This document shows, in pieces, positions 52,987 to 60,734 of a stretch of 64,000 nucleotides of DNA (positions within the stretch are counted from its first letter, which is position 1; each line of letters opens with the position of its first letter). The stretch lies in NCBI GenBank assembly GCA_903847205.1, contig CAINDA010000037.1, forward strand, positions 1 through 64,000, read 5' to 3'. The notes beneath the pieces are model-generated. The model was not told the origin of the DNA and made no database searches. It saw nothing but the letters and a program-made list of their open reading frames with translations. A program made the translations under genes and the position numbers. This DNA is from an uncultured Bacteroidota bacterium. Its GTDB lineage: Bacteria; Bacteroidota; Bacteroidia; 2-12-FULL-35-15.

Positions 52987-53973
52987 ATGAAAAAACTGAA
53001 AAAAATTTTGTTCTGGTTAGTACTTATAATAATAGTAGTTATTTCGGGTGCAATGACGTATTGCAAAACTGCACTGCCCAATGTAGGCCCTGCGGTTGAA
53101 ATGAAAATTGACGGCACACCTGAACGTATTGCCCGGGGTGAATATCTGGCCAACCATGTTACTGTATGCATCGACTGCCATTCGAAACGCGACTGGACAA
53201 GATTTTCGGGTCCGCCGCTTGAAGGAACCCTTGGAATGGGAGGCGATGCATTTGATCAAAAATATGGATTTCCGGGTGCTTATTATGCCAGAAACATAAC
53301 TCCGGCAGGTATCAGCCGTTATACCGACGGCGAACTTTTCAGGGTAATAACTACCGGTGTTGATAAAGAGGGCAAAGCAATGTTCCCTATTATGCCCTGC
53401 GCAACCTATGGCAGAATGGATGAAGAAGATATTAAATCAATAATAGCCTATATCCGCACGCTTAAGCCGATAAAAAATGAAGTTGCTCAATCATCATCTG
53501 ATTTTCCGATGAATTTTATTATCAATACCATTCCTGAAAAGGCACATTTTACAAAACGGCCTGATAAAACCGATGCAGCTGCCTACAGCAAATATATTAT
53601 TTCGGCAGCAGGCTGTATTGAATGCCATACCAAAGCCGATAAAGGAAAATTAATTGCCGGTACCGAATTTGGCGGCGGAAGAGAATTTCCTAACCCGGAC
53701 GGCTCAATGGGCCGCTCAAGCAATATTACACCCGATAACGAAACCGGAATTGGCAGCTGGACCAGCGATATGTTTATTAATTTGTTTCATACCCATTCCG
53801 ATTCTTTAACCTTAACTACCAAACTTAAACCGGGAGAATTAAATTCGGTGATGCCATGGACTATGTATGGTAAAATGACTAACGACGATTTAACTGCTAT
53901 TTTTAATTATTTAAAAACTGTTAAACCTATCAGCAATAAAGTTGAAAAATATTCGGTTACTGCTAAAAAATAA
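52987..53973 (+). CDS. Membrane-anchored dihaem cytochrome c
   Basis: A 328-residue protein with an uncleaved N-terminal anchor (ILFWLVLIIIVVISGAMTY) and two CxxCH haem sites: CIDCH (61-65) and CIECH (210-214). Each is followed by a domain of about 100-140 residues with candidate axial methionines (MFPIMPCATYGRM and VMPWTMYGKM) and the repeat NITPxxxxGIxxxTDxxF, like the cytochrome subunit of alcohol or aldehyde dehydrogenases. It faces the periplasm and transfers electrons. No dehydrogenase gene is adjacent. Confidence 0.92.
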   Translation: MKKLKKILFWLVLIIIVVISGAMTYCKTALPNVGPAVEMKIDGTPERIARGEYLANHVTVCIDCHSKRDWTRFSGPPLEGTLGMGGDAFDQKYGFPGAYYARNITPAGISRYTDGELFRVITTGVDKEGKAMFPIMPCATYGRMDEEDIKSIIAYIRTLKPIKNEVAQSSSDFPMNFIINTIPEKAHFTKRPDKTDAAAYSKYIISAAGCIECHTKADKGKLIAGTEFGGGREFPNPDGSMGRSSNITPDNETGIGSWTSDMFINLFHTHSDSLTLTTKLKPGELNSVMPWTMYGKMTNDDLTAIFNYLKTVKPISNKVEKYSVTAKK

Positions 53974-54004
53974 AGGAAGCGGATGCTTTGATTATTGCAT
54001 TTAC

Positions 54005-54037
54005 AAATGCGGATTCTTGATAAAAGAGTCCGCATTT
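54005..54037 (+). terminator. Terminator after the cytochrome c gene
   Basis: AAATGCGGA pairs with TCCGCATTT, with a partial CT/AG extension and loop TGATAAAAG, 31 bp after the stop. Confidence 0.7.
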
Positions 54038-54068
54038 TGTATTTTAAGGATGTATGGGAGGGGATTAT

Positions 54069-54152
54069 AAGTGTTTTTATTAATCTCGGGATTGGGAGTT
54101 TGACTAAACTAAGTGTTTTTATCAATCTCGGGAATAGGAGATGGACTAAAAC
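54069..54152. repeat. Two 42-bp tandem repeats
   Basis: AAGTGTTTTTATTAATCTCG at 54069 recurs as AAGTGTTTTTATCAATCTCG at 54111, period 42 bp, and the rest (GGAGTTTGACTAAAC / GGAGATGGACTAAAA) also matches. The period is twice 21 bp. Confidence 0.7.
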
Positions 54153-54825
54153 ACCTGTTTTTGCCTGTTTTAAATTTTATTTACAGATGCTGTCACTCCA
54201 TTTAAAAGGTTTTACAGGTATATATACCCCCGGTAGGCGCGAAGTTGTGGGAAGATAAGAGGGTAGATACTTCGTGTCATTTGTAAAAGGTAAGCTGCGC
54301 TTACCATACAAAGAACGTCACAGGAAGCTTGAATTCATTCAGCAGATAAATTTATAAAATCCCCCTTAAGCGCTCAGCTGTGCTTTTGTCATTCGCAGCT
54401 TGCAGGCTCTGCCCTTTTCATCATTCCACATTTTTGTGCAGCATAAAATAAGGTAAGCAATGAAAGCTCAATTAAATTATTTGAAAAATTGAAATAAGGT
54501 TTTATTTTTATCCCGCAAAAACAGATTAATGAAAAGGGTTAGCAAAGCTTATAGTAATTATCACTTAGCAGAGCTTAGCGCCCAATGTCATTGAGTTAAG
54601 AAACACCTCGCACATATTTCGACAAGCTCAATATGACTGGCGCGCGAGTCAGTCTGAGCCTGTCGAAGACCTGAGTCAGGCTTTGTGTACAAAAAATCTT
54701 TAACTTAATTACATCGGCTTAGCGCCTGCGGGGGCGGCTTTTCCAGCGAACCTTAGCACATCATAGCTGATAAAACAGAATTGAAAAAACATATACTATT
54801 AATAAAACAAAGGATTTCTTAATTA
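54153..54825. other. Gene-free region with dispersed repeats
   Basis: About 670 bp. A repeat at about 54366-54450 (GCTTTTGTC, GCCCTTTTCATCATTCC, TTTTGTGC) recurs at 56650-56727. An inverted pair TTTCGACAAGCTCA...TGAGCCTGTCGAAGAC at about 54617-54671 is a typical dispersed palindromic repeat. No coding frame is convincing; an 87-codon frame at 53995-54258 only covers the terminator and the 42-bp repeats. Confidence 0.55.
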
Positions 54826-55404
54826 ATGCTCGAAAAAATTTCAGACGCCTTAAAAGAATTTACATTTTTGAGTCCGAAGGACTTGTTTCAGCTTGCTTCA
54901 ATTGCAAAATTAAAATATGTGTCAAAAAACGAACACATAGTTAAAGCCGGCGAATATAATTACCAAGCCATAAAGGTTATCAAAGGCTTATTAAGCCATT
55001 ATGTTATTGATAAAAACGGTTATGAAAGAACATTGCTTTTTGTTCCTGAAAAGATGAACTCAGGTTCGCTTCAAACAACAATAAACCGAAAACCTTCTGA
55101 TGAAAACATAGTTGCATTAGAAGATAGTTTGCTTTTAACTATTGATATAAGGGAACTTGAAAAACTTGCATCTGCCAGCATCAATATACTTAAATTGCTA
55201 AACCAAAACTATAAACAAATTATAACGGAAGCCGCTTTGCGGATTAAATTTTTGATTGTACACAGCCCCGAGGAAAGATATGTACATTTCTGCCAAACCT
55301 ATCCTCACCTTGAACAACGCATAAAACAAAAGCACCTTGCCTCCTACCTTGGTATAACTGTGAGCTCGCTTTCGCGGATAAGAGCAAGAATTTCTAAGCA
55401 ATAA
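54826..55404 (+). CDS. Crp/Fnr-family transcriptional regulator
   Basis: A 192-residue protein with an N-terminal cNMP-binding fold (LKYVSKNEHIVKAGEYNYQAIKVIKGLLSHYVI, about residues 10-120) and a C-terminal helix-turn-helix (HLASYLGITVSSLSRIRARI, 171-190). The cNMP phosphate-binding RxA motif is not evident, so the ligand may not be a cyclic nucleotide. It precedes DUF4395 and TMEM175 genes on the same strand and may regulate them. Confidence 0.9.
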   Translation: MLEKISDALKEFTFLSPKDLFQLASIAKLKYVSKNEHIVKAGEYNYQAIKVIKGLLSHYVIDKNGYERTLLFVPEKMNSGSLQTTINRKPSDENIVALEDSLLLTIDIRELEKLASASINILKLLNQNYKQIITEAALRIKFLIVHSPEERYVHFCQTYPHLEQRIKQKHLASYLGITVSSLSRIRARISKQ

Positions 55405-55492
55405 ATAGTATCACCTCGCTTTCGAAATTGCCTTAAGACAATTTTTTTCTGAATTCTTCAGCAGAAATTCACCGTTCTAAAATTCAAATCGA

Positions 55493-55945
55493 ATGATACA
55501 AGGTCTTGTTTGCCCAATTTCTAATGAAAAAACAGATGGTAATGTAAGTCGGCTTACCATATTCATTAGTATAATACTAGTTGTTATTTTTATTTTTACA
55601 CATCATCCGTTGTATTTGTATATAGCAGCTTTCGACTATTTTATCAGAGCATTTTTAAAGGTAGAATACAGCCCTTTGCGTTTTGCTGCGCTCAACATTT
55701 CTAAATTATTAAAGTGGAATCCGAAATTAATTGACAAAGCACCAAAAGTGTTTGCATCCCGCTTAGGGTTTATCTGCTTATTTGTATCGGCTGTACTAAT
55801 TAATCTTGGTGCATCAACAGCATCAATAATTACAGCAGCAATCGCCTCGTCTCTTTTCTTACTTGATGCATTGGGAATTGTTTGTGTAGGCTGCTTAATA
55901 TATCATCATTTAGTATTCCCCCTATTTAAAAATAGTATTGATTAA
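55493..55945 (+). CDS. DUF4395 membrane protein
   Basis: A 150-residue protein with four predicted membrane helices. It begins with GLVCPISNEKTDGNVSRLT and has FDYFIRAFLKVEYSPLRF, FASRLGFICLFVSAVLI and LLDALGIVCVGCLIYH, the pattern of DUF4395. The paired cysteines near the end (VCVGC) are conserved in this family. Function is unknown. It lies 88 bp after the regulator and 29 bp before the TMEM175 gene, probably in one transcript. Confidence 0.88.
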   Translation: MIQGLVCPISNEKTDGNVSRLTIFISIILVVIFIFTHHPLYLYIAAFDYFIRAFLKVEYSPLRFAALNISKLLKWNPKLIDKAPKVFASRLGFICLFVSAVLINLGASTASIITAAIASSLFLLDALGIVCVGCLIYHHLVFPLFKNSID

Positions 55946-55974
55946 TTTAATTATTTCATCATAAAAAGAATTTA

Positions 55975-56631
55975 ATGAAAACGGTTTTTACAAAGAACGA
56001 ACGATTAAGTGAGACAACAAGAATTGAAGCATTCAGTGATGGTGTTTTTGCCATTGCAATTACACTGTTAATTCTTGAAATAAAAGTGCCTGATAGCAAA
56101 GAGTTAGAATCGGGCTTGTTGAGCGCATTATTAGAAAAATGGCCAAGTTATCTTTCTTTTTTTATTGGTTTTTTTACTGTACTTGTCTGCTGGATTAATC
56201 ATCATTATATGTTCAATAGAATTAAAACCTCCAGCCATTCCTTAATACTTGCAAACAGTGCAGTGCTTTTTGCAGTCAGCTTTGTTCCATTTCCTACTGC
56301 AGTATTATCTCAAGCATTTAAAGGCGGCGATTTACGCGCTGCTGTTCAATTATATGGCCTTGCCTATATTTTAATGGCAATTGTTTATAGAACACTTTCT
56401 TCTTTTGTATATAATGATAGAGGAGTTACTCATACTGCGGAAGAAATAAAATATAGAAAGGGAATAACTACAATGTATGCAATGTCAATTGTTCACACAG
56501 TTATCACTTTTATTATTATCTATTTTAGTGTATTTGCAAGTTTATTAATGTACATTTTGCTTTTTAGTATGTTTTTGTTTCCTGTTTGGTACACCCGCCT
56601 TATTATGAAATTTCAAAAGAGTAAAAACTAA
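55975..56631 (+). CDS. TMEM175-family potassium channel
   Basis: A 218-residue membrane protein with about six helices. The first helix carries the signature RIEAFSDGVFAIAITLLILEIKVP, including the FSDG motif that lines the pore of bacterial TMEM175 channels (DUF1211), and the third region has CWINHHYMFNRI. The family conducts potassium without a P-loop filter; two six-helix units per channel are usual, and bacterial members like this one form tetramers. Confidence 0.93.
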   Translation: MKTVFTKNERLSETTRIEAFSDGVFAIAITLLILEIKVPDSKELESGLLSALLEKWPSYLSFFIGFFTVLVCWINHHYMFNRIKTSSHSLILANSAVLFAVSFVPFPTAVLSQAFKGGDLRAAVQLYGLAYILMAIVYRTLSSFVYNDRGVTHTAEEIKYRKGITTMYAMSIVHTVITFIIIYFSVFASLLMYILLFSMFLFPVWYTRLIMKFQKSKN

Positions 56632-56649
56632 TAAAAATAACGGCCGGCT

Positions 56650-56727
56650 CTAAGCGAGGCTTTTGTCTTTCGGAGTGTGGATGCTCTATCTTGCCCTTTT
56701 CATCATTCCTATTTTGTGCGGAATGAA
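56650..56727. repeat. Diverged copy of the 54366 intergenic repeat
   Basis: TAAGCGAGGCTTTTGTCTTTCG, GCTCT and GCCCTTTTCATCATTCC line up with the copy at 54366-54450. It occupies the start of a 369-bp gap (56632-57000) that otherwise holds only a gene fragment. Confidence 0.6.
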
Positions 56728-56798
56728 ATTTTCTCAAATATTTCAAAGTGTCAATTTTTTTATCTGTCTTTGATTCTTGTAATTTTATAATTTTGTTT

Positions 56799-56897
56799 AT
56801 GAAAAGGCAGCGTCATTCAGCTAATTGTCAGCTTAAGCATGTACATATCCTTGATACAGAAGGAAACAAAATTCAACTGTGGGAACCAATTGATTGA
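56799..56897 (+). pseudogene. C-terminal fragment of a VOC (glyoxalase-like) gene
   Basis: A 32-codon frame ending HILDTEGNKIQLWEPID then TGA. This matches the typical C-terminus of VOC/glyoxalase proteins (D-P-x-G-N-K-I-E-L-W-E-P). The rest of the gene is absent, so it is a remnant, not a working gene. Confidence 0.55.
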
Positions 56898-57000
56898 GTT
56901 AGAATAAATCGTTGGCGGCGAAACCAAATGATGGGTCAAAAACAAAGACAGCCAAATTGCTGAGTCAATATCAGCGGAATATTAAACACAAACAATCCTC

Positions 57001-57621
57001 ATGAAACTAACCACACTATTTTTAACACTTATTACTTTAACTATTTTTTCCTGCAGTCCTATCGACCCTAATAAACAGATAGACGAAGGAAATGTAAAAG
57101 GAGAAATTTATGAAAGTAAAGAAATAGGCTGGTCAATTGAAATACCCAACAGCTGGGCAGTTACTTCTAAAGACAAAATAGAAGCAAGTGATCAAAAAGG
57201 AAAAGATGCACTCGAAAAATCAACAGGCCTAGAGCTGAATACAAAAGAACTCAAACATTTAATCAGCTTTCAGAAAAATCAATTCAATATTTTTGCTTCA
57301 ACATCCGAACCTGTTAAAGAAGCCTTTCCGGGAGAATATCAAAGCAGTTACAAAACATTAAATCAATTAATTTACCAGACTTTTATTGATCAGGGAATAA
57401 AAGCAGATTCATCATCCGGTAAAGAAATGATTCAAGGGCTTGAATTCAATACATTCTATACAACAATATACGGCCCTAACGGCAAAGTACTTCTTAATCA
57501 AATAATGTACAGCCGGTTAATGAACGGTTTCGACTTTGGCGTAAATATTAATTATAACAATGAGCAGGACAAAAAAACAATGATTGACGCCTTTAAAAAA
57601 TCAAAATTCAGCACTAAATAA
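57001..57621 (+). CDS. Lipoprotein, unknown function
   Basis: A 206-residue lipoprotein: signal FLTLITLTIFSC with lipobox and cysteine 18. The mature part has GEIYESKEIGWSIEIPNSWAV, then KNQFNIFASTSEPVKEAF and GFDFGVNINYNNEQDKKTMI. The IGWSIEIPxxW start resembles PsbP-like/DUF1795 fold proteins, which is tentative. It is probably outer- or inner-membrane anchored in the periplasm. Confidence 0.78.
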   Translation: MKLTTLFLTLITLTIFSCSPIDPNKQIDEGNVKGEIYESKEIGWSIEIPNSWAVTSKDKIEASDQKGKDALEKSTGLELNTKELKHLISFQKNQFNIFASTSEPVKEAFPGEYQSSYKTLNQLIYQTFIDQGIKADSSSGKEMIQGLEFNTFYTTIYGPNGKVLLNQIMYSRLMNGFDFGVNINYNNEQDKKTMIDAFKKSKFSTK

Positions 57622-57829
57622 TACTTGCCGATTTATCAAAAACATATATAGGTTATCATACATCAAGCCCTTATACAGGGGCATAGCTGATAACAAAAAA
57701 AATTCAAGGGAAATGGATTAATTGATTAGAGTTGTATATTTGTTTAATATTATTTTTAGAAATAACGCCTGCATGTTATCAAAAAACAAACACCTGACTT
57801 TGCAGCAGCTTAACAGAAAAAAACAGAAT

Positions 57830-58747
57830 ATGAAAAAAAAGGTATTCATATCTGCGATGCTGACTTTAAACTTTGCATTCGCATCTCTAAATTCTTTTTC
57901 TCAGGCCAATGGCGGTTTTGAAAACTGGAGTATGGTGTATGGTCTTCTGGAACCCAATAACTGGCAGACATTTAATTTCCTCTCGCTTACCACACCTCCC
58001 AATCCTCTTTCAGCATTTAAAGCCACAGGCATAGATAAACATTCGGGTAATTATGCTTTAAAATTACAAACAGTTTATTTAAATAATAATCCCGATCCGG
58101 GGGTATTGAGAGATACCACAAGCGGTATTTTTACAGGAAAAATAAATATTTCTCCATTCAGATATGATTATGGTTTTCCTTATACCGGGCGTCCTCAAAT
58201 ATTAGAGTTCTGGGCTAAGGCTTCACCCATCGGCAATGATTATGGTGCAGCGTTTGTTGTTCTCCTAAAATGGAATGGAGTAAAGCGTGATACCATAGCA
58301 GCCAGCTCTGTTAACATTCGGGCATCAAATTCATACACCCTGTTTCAGGATACTCTTACCTACTTTTCAACAGAAATACCCGATTCAGCTGCTATTGCTT
58401 TCACCCCCAGCAGGTGGCCTAATTTAGCGCGGGTGGGAAGCACAATATTTGTAGATGATGTTGCATTTATATTTCCGGCTGGGATTAGCGAACCTAATAT
58501 TTTTGCCGATAAAGTAAACCTATTCCCTAACCCGGCAAAAGATAATATAACTATTCATGCCGAGATTAATGAGGCCGGCAATGTGCTCATAATTGATGCT
58601 TCAGGTAAACAGGCAGGCATTTACAAAATTCAAAATTATACTGCCGAAATAAATACCAGCGCATTCGCTGAAGGTATCTATTGCTGCGAAATACGGGATA
58701 AAAAAAACACCACTCTTACTAAAGCCAAGTTTACAGTTATTAAATGA
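57830..58747 (+). CDS. T9SS-exported protein with carbohydrate-binding-like domain
   Basis: A 305-residue protein from ATG 57830, chosen because it begins the signal peptide (VFISAMLTLNFAFASLNSFSQ); the open frame upstream to 57722 is probably untranslated. After NGGFENWSMVYGLLEPNNWQTFN it has a jelly-roll-like domain (about 25-225: HSGNYALKLQT, FWAKASPIGNDYGAAFVVLLKW, STIFVDDVAF) and a T9SS type A sorting domain (VNLFPNPAKDNITI, then EGIYCCEI). It is likely secreted or surface-attached. Substrate unknown. Confidence 0.85.
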   Translation: MKKKVFISAMLTLNFAFASLNSFSQANGGFENWSMVYGLLEPNNWQTFNFLSLTTPPNPLSAFKATGIDKHSGNYALKLQTVYLNNNPDPGVLRDTTSGIFTGKINISPFRYDYGFPYTGRPQILEFWAKASPIGNDYGAAFVVLLKWNGVKRDTIAASSVNIRASNSYTLFQDTLTYFSTEIPDSAAIAFTPSRWPNLARVGSTIFVDDVAFIFPAGISEPNIFADKVNLFPNPAKDNITIHAEINEAGNVLIIDASGKQAGIYKIQNYTAEINTSAFAEGIYCCEIRDKKNTTLTKAKFTVIK

Positions 58748-58928
58748 GTTGAAATTTATTCTCCACCTCTTAATATCTTAAAGCTTATTAAGCTATAAGT
58801 AATCCGGTAATCAACCACATGGCCGGAATTTGCACTAAGGCAGACAAGCAGTAGTATTAATTATATTTGCAAGTTGTAATTTCAAAAATAATTCTTCATA
58901 CATTTATTTCTAACAACACAATTACCTT

Positions 58929-59291
58929 ATGGAACAACCAATATTAGAAACCGCCCCGCCTTTTGTAATTAAAATATACGAAACCTATTTCCATATTTCC
59001 GGCGATGCTGACTCTGATAAGGAGGAAGATAAATATCCTTACGAAAAAATTAAATCAATAGAAATAGTAAAAGAAAACCTGCAGCCTACAGTATCAGAAG
59101 GTATCGGCACATTTCTGCTTGGTTTACTGCTGAATAAAAACATGCCTTCAGGAGATGAAATCGTAGACGAGCTCTTAATAGAATTTAAATCGGGTAAAAC
59201 TGAAAGGCGCTATTTTAATGGTGTATCCTCTCATCAATATGTTGATGCGATAGAATTATTAAAAACCAAAATAGCAGAGTACAGCAAATGA
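58929..59291 (+). CDS. Unknown protein coupled to an alpha/beta hydrolase
   Basis: A 120-residue cytoplasmic protein with no signal: PFVIKIYETYFHISGDADSD, YEKIKSIEIVKEN and DELLIEFKSGKTERRYFNGVSSHQY. The central part could be a PH-like fold (bPH/DUF304-like), which is a guess. Its stop overlaps the ATG of the next gene (ATGA, 59288-59291), so the two are translationally coupled. A TATATTTG box lies at 58862-58869. Confidence 0.65.
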   Translation: MEQPILETAPPFVIKIYETYFHISGDADSDKEEDKYPYEKIKSIEIVKENLQPTVSEGIGTFLLGLLLNKNMPSGDEIVDELLIEFKSGKTERRYFNGVSSHQYVDAIELLKTKIAEYSK

Positions 59292-60238
59292 AAACAGCAA
59301 AATGGATAGTTTTATTTTTAATTACAGCTTTTTCATCACAGGCTGAAGAATTATATACCGCGGCATACGGAAGTAATACTAATCCTGCAATAATTTTTTT
59401 TCACGGCGGGCCAGGATTCAACTCTACTACTTTCGAATATACTACCGCGCAGGAATTGGCCGATAAAGGATTTTATGTTATCATTTATGATCAACGAGGC
59501 TCAGGCAGATCAAAAGATGTTTCGCCTGCCGAATATACATTTGAAGAATGTAATACCGATATTGAATTTCTTTATAAAAAATACAGCCTCAGCAAAGCCG
59601 CATTAATGGGACACAGCTGGGGCGGAACAGTTGCAATTAAATATGCATCTGCTCATATCGGCAAAGTTACAAGCATTATATTAATCAGCTCGCCAATAAT
59701 CTATCAGCAGACTTTAAAATCCATTGCTGATAAGTGTAAAAAAATATATGCTGCCAGGCCTTCTGAAAAAGACTATATCGCCATTTTTGATAAGATGGAT
59801 ACCACATCATTAGATTACGCTTTATTTTGTTTGAAACATGCAGTGAATATAAAAACCGGATTTTATTCCCCCGAAAATCCTACTGAAGATGCGCAAAAAA
59901 TATGGAGAAGGTATATGCGAAAGTTAATGGACTCTGATGATTCAAATTTATCTGATGAGAACAGCGACCCGATAACCGGTTTTTATAAAAATGAACATTG
60001 GACAACTCTTGATTTATCAGCTTCTTTAATTGAATTAAACAAAAAAGTAAACATCTACGGCATCTATGGAGCCGAAGACGGACTATTTGAAAGCCCTCAG
60101 TTAAATAAATTAAAATCTATTATCGGAAATAAAAACTTTTTGCTGGTAGATAATTCTGCCCATTCTGTTTTTTGTGATCAGCAGGAAACTTTTCTGATGT
60201 TTGTTTCGGATGCATTAAAAAACGGTAAGCCACACTAA
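59288..60238 (+). CDS. Exported alpha/beta hydrolase, prolyl aminopeptidase-like
   Basis: A 316-residue hydrolase with a signal peptide (WIVLFLITAFSSQAEE). It has the oxyanion-hole motif FFHGGPGFNSTTF, YDQRGSGRS, the nucleophile elbow GHSWGG and the C-terminal histidine region NSAHSVFCDQQETF. HGGPG plus DQRGxGxS is characteristic of the prolyl iminopeptidase/S33 group, so peptide or ester hydrolysis in the periplasm is likely. Coupled to the unknown upstream gene. Confidence 0.88.
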   Translation: MKTAKWIVLFLITAFSSQAEELYTAAYGSNTNPAIIFFHGGPGFNSTTFEYTTAQELADKGFYVIIYDQRGSGRSKDVSPAEYTFEECNTDIEFLYKKYSLSKAALMGHSWGGTVAIKYASAHIGKVTSIILISSPIIYQQTLKSIADKCKKIYAARPSEKDYIAIFDKMDTTSLDYALFCLKHAVNIKTGFYSPENPTEDAQKIWRRYMRKLMDSDDSNLSDENSDPITGFYKNEHWTTLDLSASLIELNKKVNIYGIYGAEDGLFESPQLNKLKSIIGNKNFLLVDNSAHSVFCDQQETFLMFVSDALKNGKPH

Positions 60239-60280
60239 GAAACCATACTTTTTTTGAGAATGTAAAAAAAGTGTGTAGTA

Positions 60281-60448
60281 GGTTTTTCATTTTCTTGTGC
60301 AGGAAAATCATTTTCTTGTTCAGGTTTTTCATTTTCCTGTAAAGGTTTTTCATTTTCTTGTACAGGTTTTTCATTTTCTTGTACAGGTTTTTCATTTTCC
60401 TGTAAAGGTTTTTCATTTTCTTATACAAGAAAATCATTTTCCTGCACT
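60281..60448. repeat. 21-bp minisatellite, eight units
   Basis: Eight perfectly phased 21-bp units such as GGTTTTTCATTTTCTTGTACA, with variants GGAAAAT at the start and CCTGTAAA at the end. Total 168 bp. No stops occur in several frames, so spurious seven-residue-repeat frames appear on both strands. It lies in the 496-bp gap between two genes (60239-60734); the rest of the gap is a possible gene remnant (to 60605) and a promoter. Confidence 0.9.
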
Positions 60449-60673
60449 GGTTTTATTTGTTCCAAACCCTTATCTTACTGCTTTAGGATGCAATCTTTTA
60501 CTTTTAAGAGAATATTTTACTCCTTATTATGACCAGGGTATTTATTATGTACGCTCCATCAACGACTCAGGCGATATAGAAATTAAAAAACTGCTGAAAC
60601 AATAAACAAGGTTTTACAATCATTTAACATCTCTATTCCATCGATGAACAACATTTTGTTAATTAAAAATTTA

Positions 60674-60702
60674 TTGCTTTAAAAAAAATTATATTACTTT
60701 CG
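60674..60702 (+). promoter_or_regulatory. Predicted promoter of the 60735 hydrolase
   Basis: TTG at 60674-60676, an 18-bp spacer and TACTTTCG at 60695-60702, one base off the TAnnTTTG box, 32 bp before the ATG. Confidence 0.5.
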
Positions 60703-60734
60703 CACCGTCTAACCCCTAAAAACCAATCAAAACC

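Noticed and set aside
53995-54258. 87-codon frame after the cytochrome c gene
   Set aside because: It covers a terminator and the 42-bp tandem repeats, and its repeated SVFINLG text follows from the DNA repeat.
60281-60448. CRISPR array
   Set aside because: Perfect tandem 21-bp minisatellite with no spacers.
60120-60605. Long frames through the 21-bp repeat on both strands (VFHFLVQ and MKNLYKK repeats)
   Set aside because: A 21-bp unit without stops keeps every frame open by construction. The plus-strand tail after the repeat (FTPYYDQGIYYVRSIND) looks somewhat protein-like and could be a gene remnant, but has no start or family.
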